Positions 46,242 through 55,099 of a stretch of 64,000 nucleotides of DNA are shown here, piece by piece (the stretch's first letter is position 1; each line of letters opens with the position of its first letter). The DNA is taken from assembly GCF_016918855.1 (NCBI RefSeq), contig NZ_JADKYB010000023.1:1-64000 (forward strand). Reading direction: 5' to 3'. The DNA is from Actinacidiphila acididurans. GTDB taxonomy: Bacteria; Actinomycetota; Actinomycetes; Streptomycetales; Streptomycetaceae. The notes beneath the pieces were generated by a model. The model had not been told where the DNA came from, did no database searches, and was given only the letters and a program-made list of their open reading frames with translations. Made by a program: the position numbers and the translations under genes.

Positions 46242-46820
46242 TCAGGTCGCGTCGTCGGTGGTGCCCTCGGCCGCCTGTTCCCCGGCCGGCTGGTCCTCCG
46301 GCTGAGCCGCCGAACGCGCCAGGCGCTGCAGGCGGGCGTTGATCACCAGATAGGCGCCGGCCGCGGCCGTGGTGAAGGCGGTGGCGATGACCCAGGGCCG
46401 GTTCAGGGCGTGCCCGGTGGCGTGGTCCAGCGAGAACCGGCCCGGACCGGTCACCCCGAGGAAGGCGGCGGTCCAGCCGACGTGGGCCGGGTGCTCCAGG
46501 CCGCCGGACGTGGCGAAGAACCCGGCCGGGGCGTGCAGGGAACTCGCCGCCGCCATCCCGCCGGCCGCCGCCGCTCCCGCGGCAGGTGTCGCCACGCCCA
46601 GCGCGAGCAGCGCGCCGCCGCCCGCCTCGCACAGCCCCGAGGCCAGCGCCGAGGGCTTGCCGGGCCGGAAGCCCATCTGCTCCATGGCCTGCCCGGTGGC
46701 CTCCAGCCCGCCGCCGCCGAACCAGCCGAAGAGCTTCTGGGCGCCGTGGGCGAAGAGCAGCGAGCCCGTGCCGAGCCGCAGGGCCAGCAGCCCGAGATCC
46801 GTGCGGATGGAGTTCTCCAT
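46242..46820 (-). CDS. DoxX family membrane protein
   Basis: A 192-residue protein with four membrane helices: LLALRLGTGSLLFAHGAQKLFGWFGGGGL (the DoxX signature with GxxKLFGW), then GLCEAGGGALLALGVATPAAG, and two more before a Gln/Glu-rich tail. DoxX proteins are quinol-oxidase-like or thiol-stress proteins. ATG at 46820 follows AAGGA. Downstream gap (46821-47037) contains two or three copies of CTTCGGGCCGG(TG)CTCGG, short repeats of unknown meaning. Confidence 0.87.
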   Translation of the reverse strand: MENSIRTDLGLLALRLGTGSLLFAHGAQKLFGWFGGGGLEATGQAMEQMGFRPGKPSALASGLCEAGGGALLALGVATPAAGAAAAGGMAAASSLHAPAGFFATSGGLEHPAHVGWTAAFLGVTGPGRFSLDHATGHALNRPWVIATAFTTAAAGAYLVINARLQRLARSAAQPEDQPAGEQAAEGTTDDAT

Positions 46821-47037
46821 GACCCGCGTCCTTTCTGGAAGCCGTGACTTCCAGTCTTCGCGGAATCGGCCGGGGCATGCCCGGCGGGGCGGTCCGTACG
46901 GGCGACTCGGGGCTGCCTCGGGCCACTTCGGTCGGATCCGGGCCGGTGCTCGGAGCGCCACGGACGCTTCGGGCCGGTGCTCGGACTGCTGCATACGCTT
47001 CGGGCCGGCTCGGACCGCTGCGGGGGCTGCCTTCTTG

Positions 47038-47634
47038 CTACGGCAGGCGGTTCCAGGAGGTCAGCACATTGCGGCCGTGTTCGATGCCGAGCCGGCTGAC
47101 CGTACCGGTGGCGAGCTGGAAGAGAGCTCCGTCGGCCGGGGGCAGGCCGAGCCGGCGGGCGGTGAGCACCCGCAGGAAATGGGCGTGGGCGACCAGGACC
47201 ACGTCGCCGCCGTCGCTGTCGCAGAAGGTCGCGTCCACCCGGTCCAGCACCCGGTCGGCCCGGTCGCCGACCTGCTCGGGGGTTTCGCCCGGGTGCCCCT
47301 CGGGCCCGGGGATCACCCCGTCGGTCCACAGCAGCCAGTTGGGCCGCTGCCGGTGGATCTCCCTGGTGGTGACGCCCTCGTAGCCGCCGTAGTCCCATTC
47401 GACCAGGTCCGGGTCGACCCGGGCGTGGTCCAAGCCGGCCAGCTTGGCGGTCTGCCGGGCGCGTTCCATCGGGCTGGTGAAGACAGCCGACACGTGGCGG
47501 GAAGCCAGCAGAGGCGCCAGCGAACGCGCCTGCTCCTCCCCGTTCGTGGTGAGCGGCAGGTCGGTGTAGCTGGTGTGCTGCCCGGTCAGCGACCATTCGG
47601 TCTCGCCGTGCCGGATCAGAACCAGTTCGCCCAT
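47038..47634 (-). CDS. Histidine phosphatase family protein (phosphoglycerate mutase-like)
   Basis: A 198-residue protein with the active-site LIRHGETEW (His9) and DPDLVEWDYGGYEG; the second catalytic His is in VVLVAHAHFLRVL. Branch 1 histidine phosphatase; acts on phosphate esters, possibly sugar phosphates. ATG at 47634 is preceded by GGAGG on the minus strand. It is transcribed away from the flavoprotein gene at 47878. Confidence 0.92.
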   Translation of the reverse strand: MGELVLIRHGETEWSLTGQHTSYTDLPLTTNGEEQARSLAPLLASRHVSAVFTSPMERARQTAKLAGLDHARVDPDLVEWDYGGYEGVTTREIHRQRPNWLLWTDGVIPGPEGHPGETPEQVGDRADRVLDRVDATFCDSDGGDVVLVAHAHFLRVLTARRLGLPPADGALFQLATGTVSRLGIEHGRNVLTSWNRLP

Positions 47635-47877
47635 CGGGCCACCTCCTGTGACGCCGGCCGTCGTCGCCTTTTGATCTTACGTCCGGGACGTCGGCGACGG
47701 CTCGGCGGGCGGGTGGCCGGAACCCGCACGTCCGGTGAACCGTAAGCGCCCGGAAAGCCTTCCCGGTCCGATGATCAGTACGATGGCGCCCGGCGCCCGC
47801 TTGCGGCGCCGTCCCGACCTCGGTCTGATCGTAGGGATGCCGTACCGGGCGTCCCCCCAGTGGCACAGGAGCCGGTC

Positions 47878-49308
47878 ATGAACGATGCATCCCGTACCTA
47901 CGACGTGGTGGTCATCGGCGCCGGCCCGGTCGGTGAGAACGCGGCCGACCGCACCGTCGCCGCAGGTCTGAGCACGGCGATCGTGGAACGCGAACTGGTC
48001 GGCGGCGAGTGCTCGTACTGGGCCTGCATGCCGAGCAAGGCGCTGCTGCGCCCGGTGATCGCCCGCGCCGAGGGGCGCAGGCTGCCGGGGCTGAGCGAGG
48101 CCCTGTCCGGACCGCTCGATCCCGCCGCGGTGTTCGGCCGGCGCGACGAGTTCACCTCGCACTGGGACGACGCCGGCCAGGTCGGCTGGCTGGATTCGGC
48201 CGGTATCGACCTGGTCCGCGGCCACGGCCGGCTGGACGGCCCCAAGCAGGTCGTGGTCGCCACGCCGGACGGCGGCACGGTCCGGCTGACCGCTCGCCAC
48301 GCGGTGGTGCTGGCCACCGGCACGACCGCGGCGCTGCCGTCGCTGCCCGGCCTGGACGAGGTCCGGCCGTGGATCAGCCGCGACGCCACCGGCGCCAAGG
48401 AGGTGCCCGGGCGGCTCGCGGTGGTCGGCGGCGGTGTGGTCGCCGTCGAGATGGCGACCGTCTTCCAGGCGCTCGGCTCGCAGGTCACGCTGCTGGTCCG
48501 CGGCCAGGGCCTGCTGCCCAAGATGGAGCCCTTCGCCGGCGAACTGGTCGCCGATTCGCTGCGCGAGGCGGGCGCCGACGTGCGGTTCGGGGCGTCGGTC
48601 GCCTCGGTCGCCCGCACCGGCGGCGAGGTACGGATCGGCCTGGCGGACGGCGGCGAACTGGTCGCCGACGAGATCCTGTTCGCCACCGGCCGCAGGCCCC
48701 ACACGGGTGACCTCGGCCTGGACACGGTCGGGCTCACCCCCGGCGACTGGCTTTCGGTGGACGACACCTGCCGGGTCACGGCCGTCGAGGACGGCTGGCT
48801 GTACGCGGTCGGCGACATCAACCACCGCGCGCTGCTCACCCACCAGGGCAAGTACCAGGCCCGGATGGCCGGCGCCGCCATCGGGGTGCGCGCCAAGGGC
48901 GAGCCGGTGGACGACCGCCCCTGGGGCGCGCACGTCGCCACCGCCGACCACGCGGCGGTGCCGCAGGTCGTCTTCACCGACCCCGAGGTCGGCGCGGTCG
49001 GCCTGACCGCCGCCGAGGCCGAACGAGCGGGCCTGCGGGTCAAGGTCGTCGACTACGACCTGGCCAACGTCTCCGGCGCGAGCCTCTTCGGCGACGACTA
49101 CCGCGGCCGGGCCCGCATGGTGGTCGACCTGGACCGCGGCGTCCTGGCCGGCGTCACCTTCGTCGGCCCCGGCACCGGCGAACTGCTGCACTCCGCCACG
49201 ATCGCGGTGGCCGGCGAGGTGCCGGTCGAGCGCCTGTGGCACGCTGTGCCCTCGTACCCGACGATCAGCGAGATCTGGCTGCGGCTACTGGAGACGTACC
49301 GCCAATAA
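47878..49308 (+). CDS. NAD(P)/FAD-dependent pyridine nucleotide-disulfide oxidoreductase
   Basis: A 476-residue flavoprotein of the lipoamide dehydrogenase/mercuric-reductase/mycothione-reductase class. It has a GxGxxG FAD site (VVVIGAGPVGENAA), the redox Cys45-x4-Cys50 pair (GGECSYWACMPSKALLRP), the NAD(P) motif VVGGGVVAVEMATVFQALG, and the C-terminal dimerisation domain (VVFTDPEVGAVGLT). The usual C-terminal His-Glu pair is not obvious near HAVPSYPTISE, so the preferred substrate is uncertain. Its 3' end is 22 bases from an integrase start and may be an attachment boundary. Confidence 0.93.
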   Translation: MNDASRTYDVVVIGAGPVGENAADRTVAAGLSTAIVERELVGGECSYWACMPSKALLRPVIARAEGRRLPGLSEALSGPLDPAAVFGRRDEFTSHWDDAGQVGWLDSAGIDLVRGHGRLDGPKQVVVATPDGGTVRLTARHAVVLATGTTAALPSLPGLDEVRPWISRDATGAKEVPGRLAVVGGGVVAVEMATVFQALGSQVTLLVRGQGLLPKMEPFAGELVADSLREAGADVRFGASVASVARTGGEVRIGLADGGELVADEILFATGRRPHTGDLGLDTVGLTPGDWLSVDDTCRVTAVEDGWLYAVGDINHRALLTHQGKYQARMAGAAIGVRAKGEPVDDRPWGAHVATADHAAVPQVVFTDPEVGAVGLTAAEAERAGLRVKVVDYDLANVSGASLFGDDYRGRARMVVDLDRGVLAGVTFVGPGTGELLHSATIAVAGEVPVERLWHAVPSYPTISEIWLRLLETYRQ

Positions 49309-49330
49309 GGACAAACGGCGGTGGTGTGGT

Positions 49331-50869
49331 ATGGCGGAGAGTGTGATCGAGCGAGCCTACGACGGATGCGGTCGATGCCTGGTCGGAGTCCGTCGCTTGT
49401 CGCAGATGTCCGCCGCCACCACCTCTCCCGGACGACAGCAGGACGACGTGCTCGCCGCAGTGAAAGCTGCCGGTGGGCACGTCATGGCCTGGGCCGACGA
49501 CTGGGAGGTCTCGGGTGCCACCGACCCCATGACGCGGCCGAAACTGGGACCTTGGCTGAGGGGGGAGCGAGGGCCTTATGACGGCATCGCCGGTGCCGCG
49601 GTGGACCGTTTGGGCCGCAACCTCGTCGACTGCTTGAACACGGGCTACATGATGCGGGACTCCGGGCTGCTCCTGCTGACTTACGGGCACGACGGCCCGT
49701 GGGACCTTCATGACGTCAACGACGAGAACCGCTTCACCATGGAGGCGTGGGGTGCGCAGATGGAGTTGCGCGCCATCCAGCGGCGGAATCGTGACGCGAC
49801 CATCAAGGCCCGGGCAGCAGGTCGGGTCAAGGGGAAACCGTCCTACGGGTACCACTTCGTGCGACTGGTGCCCACAGGTGCCGTGGATCATGTAGCCCTG
49901 CATCCGCATGCCGCAGGAGTGATCCGTGAGGTTGCTCGGCGTCTCCTTTCCGATCCGGACAACATCACTCCGTCGTCGGAGGCTGCCCGTTTGACCAGGG
50001 CGGGAGAGCTGTCGCCAAGCGACCACCGAGCGGTGGTGTACGGACGGCCGCCCACGGGAGCGCCCTGGCGGTCGTCGGGGCTTCGCGACATCCTCACGTC
50101 CGAGGCTGCCCTCGGATATCTCATGCACGGAGGACGCCCTGTGGTGGGTGATGACGGGCGCCCCGTGCGTGTCGCGGAGCCATTGTGGGACCGGGCGACT
50201 CACGAGATGCTCAAACGAGTCATCCGGCAGCGAGGAGAGGCCCACCCAAGGGGCGACCGGACCTCCAGCCGCCCGTATCTCCTTACGGGACTGGCATTCT
50301 GCGGGCAATGCCACTCCCGTCTGCGCGTCAACGCAGCCCCTTCGCAGGGCCGCGGGAAGCGCTACCTTTGCGACGCCCGGGTACTGGGCCTGCCGGGGGC
50401 GAAGAACTGCCGGCCCGCACCCTCCTTTTTCATTCACGACCTGGACGCGAGGATGGAGAGCTGGTTCCTCGCACAGTACGGCAGTGGGATGGTCATGGAG
50501 ACTGTCTACGACCCGGGAGACGGCATCGCCGAGCGCATCGCTGAGGTCGAGGCAGCCCGTCAGCGGCTGCGCGCCGACCGGGAGGCAGGGCTCTATGACG
50601 CGCCCGACGATGCGCAATGGTTTCGAAGCCGGTACGCGGACATGGGCCGGGACCTGGTCAAGCTGCGACTGGAGCCTGTGAGGCCGGCGGGGATGGTCAC
50701 GCGGCCGACAGGGCAGACGGTCGCAGATCGGTGGGCAGCAGCCCCAGACGTACAGGCGCGGAAGGAAATTCTCCGGGACTTCGGCCTCCGCGTGACCATC
50801 TGGCCCGCCAATTCCGCTGTCCGTTGGTTCCCGGGAGTTGTACACGGTCCAGTACAGCAAAAGCTGTAG
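49331..50869 (+). CDS. Large serine recombinase (site-specific integrase)
   Basis: A 512-residue LSR. Catalytic domain ~1-150 with nucleophile Ser24 in VRRLSQMSAATTSPGRQQDDVLAA and WEVSGATDPMTRPKLGPWL; the recombinase domain (~160-300, GRVKGKPSYGYHF) and a zinc ribbon (LTGLAFCGQCHSRLRVNA ... CDARVLG ... KNC) follow; ~400-440 is a coiled-coil. Integrates DNA unidirectionally at attB. Base composition is lower in GC than the neighbours. ATG at 49331. It begins 22 bases after the flavoprotein gene, so attL is probably at that gene's 3' end. Confidence 0.93.
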   Translation: MAESVIERAYDGCGRCLVGVRRLSQMSAATTSPGRQQDDVLAAVKAAGGHVMAWADDWEVSGATDPMTRPKLGPWLRGERGPYDGIAGAAVDRLGRNLVDCLNTGYMMRDSGLLLLTYGHDGPWDLHDVNDENRFTMEAWGAQMELRAIQRRNRDATIKARAAGRVKGKPSYGYHFVRLVPTGAVDHVALHPHAAGVIREVARRLLSDPDNITPSSEAARLTRAGELSPSDHRAVVYGRPPTGAPWRSSGLRDILTSEAALGYLMHGGRPVVGDDGRPVRVAEPLWDRATHEMLKRVIRQRGEAHPRGDRTSSRPYLLTGLAFCGQCHSRLRVNAAPSQGRGKRYLCDARVLGLPGAKNCRPAPSFFIHDLDARMESWFLAQYGSGMVMETVYDPGDGIAERIAEVEAARQRLRADREAGLYDAPDDAQWFRSRYADMGRDLVKLRLEPVRPAGMVTRPTGQTVADRWAAAPDVQARKEILRDFGLRVTIWPANSAVRWFPGVVHGPVQQKL

Positions 50870-50963
50870 GGGAATGAGTTTCGCTAATACCACAGATTCA
50901 GGGCCCCTCCAAGCCCGAGTCCGGCGAGAGCCTTGCACATTCGTACTCGAGTCTGGAGGTCGT

Positions 50964-51587
50964 ATGTCGGACGTTATCGGCATCGAAGGTTTCTCGGGCC
51001 AAGTGCGGTCAGAAGAAACGTGCACCTCTGGGCCGATTCCGGTCGGTTCGTGGCTCGTTACCTCAGAGAATGAAGCCGTGACCTACTCTGTGGCTCACCT
51101 GTACGGCGGATTGGTGCGCCGGGCTACGCACCCAGCGGGCGGCTTCGAGGCGCTGCTTCCATCGGAGGTGCTGGAGGTCTGCGTGGATTGTCCGGCGGAC
51201 GTTGTCAGCCGATTCATCCGGCGCGCTGGAAACGAACTTGACCACCTCTGTGATGGCATCATCTTCCTGGCTCCGGCCCGGGCTGTCGGCCGTCCATGCG
51301 GGTGTCCGACCCTCCCGCACGAGCGCAGGGCAGCTGCGGTATCCGGAGTTGGTCCCAAGCCGGACGTCCATCTTGACTGCAGGCTGGTGCGCGCACCCGA
51401 GTTGGGACGCTTCCGCTATACCTCCTCGTCCTGGTCGTTGAGCGAGTCACTCAACTCGCTCGCAAGCCAGATCAAGCAAGCAGACGGGCCTACTCGGCTG
51501 GAGCTCCGCTTGGACGGAAGGAGCTTCACGACAAGGTCCGGAGCCGAGGTCGCATTTCGATGGCCGATCGTCACTGCGGGAGTGTAA
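50964..51587 (+). CDS. Probable recombination directionality factor for the serine integrase
   Basis: A 207-residue protein. The segment order matches actinophage and ICE recombination directionality factors (gp3-like): VTSENEAVTYSVAHLYGG at ~37-54, a central variable region, C-x-C at ~119-121, a xPDxHLDCRLVRAPELGRFRYTSSSWS, and FTTRSGAEVAFRWPIV near the end. In known systems this factor binds the integrase and turns on excision. ATG at 50964 follows TGGAGG. It is directly downstream of the integrase (95-base gap). Family assignment is from recall of motifs, not from a search. Confidence 0.62.
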   Translation: MSDVIGIEGFSGQVRSEETCTSGPIPVGSWLVTSENEAVTYSVAHLYGGLVRRATHPAGGFEALLPSEVLEVCVDCPADVVSRFIRRAGNELDHLCDGIIFLAPARAVGRPCGCPTLPHERRAAAVSGVGPKPDVHLDCRLVRAPELGRFRYTSSSWSLSESLNSLASQIKQADGPTRLELRLDGRSFTTRSGAEVAFRWPIVTAGV

Positions 51588-51675
51588 TTCGCGACATCGC
51601 CCCGCACTGTGCTGGCTGCATGAAGCAGCTGTCATACCGGCCAGAGGTGCGCTGTGCGGACTCGACGAGCTTGGT

Positions 51676-51847
51676 CCAGTGCTCGGCGGGGAAGTGGTAG
51701 CACGCCGGCAGCTCGTCGATGACGTCGGTAATCTTCTTGACGACCTTGGGGAGCTTCGCGCTGTAGTTCTTGGCGAACGTGGCCACGGCGCTTGAACGCG
51801 TAGACCTTCGCACTGGGCCGGGCGGACTTCGGCAAAGCGTTCGCGGG
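51676..51847 (-). pseudogene. Remnant of an IS256-family transposase
   Basis: Minus-strand sequence reads NALPKSARPSAK (51806-51841) in one frame and then AVATFAKNYSAKLPKVVKKI...FPAEHW (51676-51789) in another. Both are recognisable parts of IS256-type transposases (AALPKSAHPGAK ... EAFAKTYGAKFPKAVKKI ... FPAEHWIHL). The gene is truncated on both sides and frameshifted; the following RTTNPIEST motif is absent. It is a decayed insertion in the integrated segment. The 225 bases to the next gene show nothing else. Confidence 0.7.
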
Positions 51848-52072
51848 GTACGCGATCTCAGAACCCGAGCGCCGAGTGGCCGACACCGTAGAAGAGAGGA
51901 GGTTCACGTACATCCTCCGGTGCCCGGGGCGGGCGCCCTGACGTGATCCGATATGTCGGTTCAACTTTGCCGACGGGACGATGGCGTCAGCCCACTGTGT
52001 CCGGCAGCCGGAAGCATCCGCCAAGCGACAGGCCACGGCAGGGCAGTACGTCCACCGGGCAAGATCGTGGGC

Positions 52073-53101
52073 ATGAAGGTTCTTGTGCTGGGCGGGACTT
52101 GGTTCCTGGGCAAGGCGGTCACGCAGGAGGCTCTCAGGCGCGGGTGGGAGGTGTTTGCCTTCAACCGGGGCAGGTCCGGGAGTGCGCTTGCCGGGGTGCG
52201 GGAGGTCCATGGTGACCGGACGGTCGAAGACGATCTGGCTCGGCTCGCGGAGAGCGGTACCTGGGATGCGGTCGTGGACACCTCTGCGTCCGAGCTGGCG
52301 CCGCGCGACGTGCTGGCAGGGGCCAGGGTCCTGGAGCCGGTTGCGGGTCGGTACGTGTACGTGTCGACGGTGAATGCGTACCGCGGGTGGCCGGACGAGC
52401 CGTTGTCGGAGTCGTCCGAGGTGCTGGACGGTCCGGCGGATGCCGATATCGACTACGGGCGGCTACCGGAGGGCTGGGACGGGCCCGACTGGTATTACGG
52501 GCGGCAGAAGGCGGGTGCGGAGCGGGCTTCGGTGGCGGCGTTCGGGGCGGACCGGGTGGCGATTTTGCGGCCCGGTGTGATTCTGGGGCCGGGGGAGTAC
52601 GTGGGCAGGCTTCCGTGGTGGCTGCGCAGGGCGGAGAAGGGCGGCGCCATCCTGGCGCCGGGTGACCCGGGCAAGAGCATCCAGCCGGTCGACGTCCGGG
52701 ACGTGGCCGCCTTCGCCCTCGACCAGGCCATGGCGGCCGGCGGGGGTGCGTACAACGTCACCGCGCCCATCGGCCGCGAGACGGGGCGGATTCCTCAACG
52801 CCTGCCTGGACGTGACCGGCGGCTTCGGCCATCTGGTCTGGGCGCCGGACGAGCTGCTGATCGAGCAGGGGGTCCGGCAGTGGACGGAGCTCCGCTGTGG
52901 CGTACCCATGCCGGCGTGTGGCGGATCGAGTCGGGGAATGCGCAGGCGGCCGGGCTCGTATGCCGGCCGCTGGCCGAGACCGTGGCCGACACCTGGCAGT
53001 GGCTGCGGCAGGGTGGTCTGCCGGTGGAGCACCCGCGCTGGGCCGAGCACGGCATCTCCTCGGAGAAGGAGGCGAAAGCGCTCGCCCAACTGGGCGGCTG
53101 A
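52073..53101 (+). CDS. NAD-dependent epimerase/dehydratase (reductase), with two compensating indels
   Basis: A 342-residue open frame of the atypical SDR type (VLVLGGTWFLGKAVTQEALRRG NAD site; VYVSTVNAYRGW; YYGRQKAGAE with Tyr/Lys; VAILRPGVILGPG). Between about 52787 and 52890 the frame is wrong (RIPQRLPGRDRRLRPSG...) while the +1-shifted frame reads GGFLNACLDVTGGFGHLVWAPDELL then EL joining to PLWRTHAGVW. The frame is restored, so the ORF stays open. A run of four G at 52783-52786 is the probable first site. ATG at 52073, weak Shine-Dalgarno. Confidence 0.78.
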   Translation: MKVLVLGGTWFLGKAVTQEALRRGWEVFAFNRGRSGSALAGVREVHGDRTVEDDLARLAESGTWDAVVDTSASELAPRDVLAGARVLEPVAGRYVYVSTVNAYRGWPDEPLSESSEVLDGPADADIDYGRLPEGWDGPDWYYGRQKAGAERASVAAFGADRVAILRPGVILGPGEYVGRLPWWLRRAEKGGAILAPGDPGKSIQPVDVRDVAAFALDQAMAAGGGAYNVTAPIGRETGRIPQRLPGRDRRLRPSGLGAGRAADRAGGPAVDGAPLWRTHAGVWRIESGNAQAAGLVCRPLAETVADTWQWLRQGGLPVEHPRWAEHGISSEKEAKALAQLGG

Positions 53102-53193
53102 CGCTCAGCTTTCGAGGGCGAGCGGGGCTGCTCCGTTGAGCTCCTTCTCACGGCGACACCGTTACGGCAGCAGGGGAGCCGATCGGTGGCCGA

Positions 53194-53724
53194 TCACCCC
53201 GCCAGCGGCAACTCTGCCAGCATCACGTTGAACAAGGGTGAATCAGGGAACGGTTGCCGGCGGCCGACCGGGCGGTATCCCCACGATTCGTAGAGTGCTT
53301 GCACCTTGGGCAGATTGACGTCCACGATCAGGACGGCGAGATCTTCGTCGCGGCTGTCCAGCAGGGCCCGGTGCAGACGGTGGGACACACCGGTTTTGCG
53401 CCACTTGGGGCGGACCATCAACTCCGATACCGCGAAGGTGCGGGCTTTTTCGGGGGCCGGGTCCAGGTGTTCCCGCCACCATTCGCGGCCGGGGGCCGCC
53501 GGGGCGCCGTATGCGTAGCCGACCGGCTCGTCGCCGTCGTACCCGAGCATGCAGGAGAAGCCCGGGTTGCCGCCCCAATGGTCGACGAACCAGGCGAAAC
53601 GCTGGTTGAAGGGGTCGTCCATCGCATCCGCATAAGCGTCGTCGTGTACGTCGAGCAGAATCTGCCGGATGCTGGCCAGGTCCTCGTGGGCGTAGTGCCG
53701 GATGTCGAGGGTGTCAACGGTCAT
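53194..53724 (-). CDS. GNAT family N-acetyltransferase
   Basis: A 176-residue acetyltransferase: DLASIRQILLDVHDDAYADA, the acetyl-CoA motif VSELMVRPKWRKTGVSHRLHRALLD, and the C-terminal ALYESWGYRPVGRRQPF. Substrate unknown. Its ATG at 53724 overlaps the end of the XRE-TPR gene by four bases (ATGA), so both come from one transcript running left. Because the regulator reads in the opposite direction to the lanthipeptide genes, a link with them is uncertain. Confidence 0.85.
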   Translation of the reverse strand: MTVDTLDIRHYAHEDLASIRQILLDVHDDAYADAMDDPFNQRFAWFVDHWGGNPGFSCMLGYDGDEPVGYAYGAPAAPGREWWREHLDPAPEKARTFAVSELMVRPKWRKTGVSHRLHRALLDSRDEDLAVLIVDVNLPKVQALYESWGYRPVGRRQPFPDSPLFNVMLAELPLAG

Positions 53725-54986
53725 GCTGTCGTCCAATCCTGTCGGTGGCGGTCGGCCCACTCCCGGGCGGCTGTGGCGTCGGGCGCGCGCGTGATCAATG
53801 CGCGGTGGAAGTCGCCGAGTCTGGATCGCAGCCGCCCGGGAAGTGGATCGCCCGCCATGAGCGTGAAGACCTGGCCGGCAGTCGCACAGGCCTGCTCGAT
53901 GTCTCCCTGCTGGAGCTGTGCCAGGGCCAGACTCATCAGGGCCATGGCCCGGTTGCGGCGGAACTGCTCCGGGGTCAGGGCGAGGGCCTTGTGCGAGGCG
54001 GCCTCGGCTTCGAGCGCGTCTTTGAGGTCGTTCAGCACGATGGCGGTGAGCGCGTTCAAATCGGCCGGGCCGTAGAAGGCCATCCAGGTCGGCCTTGGCC
54101 GGTCGGCGGATGCCTTCGCCAGAATCTCGTGGGCACTTCCGAGGGAGCGCAAAGCCGATTGCCGTTCGCCGAGCTTGGCCTGGCCGACGGCGGCGCGGGC
54201 GTGGGCCAGCGACGCGAACATCGGGTCACGTCGGGCGACGGTGCTCGCTCGTGCGGCCATGGCGGCGTCCACGGATGCGGCGAAGTCCAGGCGCTGCCGG
54301 GCGAGAATTGCGTGCAGATTCCACACCTCGAACAAAGCGGTGGAGTCCTGGGCCATCCCGGCCAGGTACAACGCCTGTTCCAGATGACTCTGGGCGCGGT
54401 CGAAGCCTCTGGCGTCAACCGCTGACCAGGCGGCAGCGCTCATGTAGTCGGCGGCCACGCCGAACAGACGCTGACGAACGCGCTGTGTGGCCGACAGCTG
54501 TTGCAAGCCGAGGGCTTTGCTGACGCGTGCAAGGGCCAGACGCTCCAACTCCACGTGCCCGCCTTGGGCCTGGTCCAGGCTCACCAGGTCTGCCATGCCG
54601 TCCCGTAACCGGATCACATCCGACGTGCCGACTCTGTTCGGCCGGGCGGCAGCCGAGGGGACGACGACGGCCGCGGCGGTACCAGTGGCGGTGGTGAAGA
54701 ATTCACGGCGCTTCACCGGTTGCTCCTCCTCGGTTGCAGGGCCGAGACGGGCAGGCGGGACAAAGCCCAACTTCTCCGCGTCACAACCGAATACTGCCAT
54801 CAGCGCTTGCCTTTGCCGAGGGTGCGGCCAGCGGGTACGCCCGGTCATCCAGTTGCGTACGGTCCGGTCGCTGACAGTCCCTTCAAGGCCGTCGGCCCAT
54901 AAGGCAGCGTTCACCGCTTCTGCCAGCTTGGCTTGGGTGAAACCCGCTTCATCCATGGCGGTGATGAGGTTCTGGTTACCGTCCAC
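53721..54986 (-). CDS. XRE-type regulator with C-terminal TPR-like helical repeats
   Basis: A 421-residue protein. Residues ~5-60 are a helix-turn-helix (LITAMDEAGFTQAKLAEAVNAALWADGLEGTVSDRTVRNWMTG), followed by a hydrophobic stretch (FFTTATGTAAAVVVPSAAA) and about seven helical TPR-like repeats (AWSAVDARGFDRAQSHLEQALYLAGM; MALMSLALAQLQQGDIEQACATAG). This architecture is common in Streptomyces regulators near biosynthetic clusters. ATG at 54986. Possible ligand: a peptide or cell signal, from family only. Confidence 0.83.
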   Translation of the reverse strand: MDGNQNLITAMDEAGFTQAKLAEAVNAALWADGLEGTVSDRTVRNWMTGRTRWPHPRQRQALMAVFGCDAEKLGFVPPARLGPATEEEQPVKRREFFTTATGTAAAVVVPSAAARPNRVGTSDVIRLRDGMADLVSLDQAQGGHVELERLALARVSKALGLQQLSATQRVRQRLFGVAADYMSAAAWSAVDARGFDRAQSHLEQALYLAGMAQDSTALFEVWNLHAILARQRLDFAASVDAAMAARASTVARRDPMFASLAHARAAVGQAKLGERQSALRSLGSAHEILAKASADRPRPTWMAFYGPADLNALTAIVLNDLKDALEAEAASHKALALTPEQFRRNRAMALMSLALAQLQQGDIEQACATAGQVFTLMAGDPLPGRLRSRLGDFHRALITRAPDATAAREWADRHRQDWTTA

Positions 54987-55099
54987 TCACTCAACGTAGC
55001 CGTGCGGTGTGCGCGGAGTACAGACAGATCTGGGAATTTCCGGTCCGGTGAAAGCCGGAGCAGGGCGAATTTTCCTCACCCACCGAAGCTTGGGGGCCG

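Noticed and set aside
49300..52025. CCGCCAA repeated near 49300 and 52019 as att core
   Set aside because: Seven bases is too short to call a core repeat in GC-rich DNA; it could be chance.
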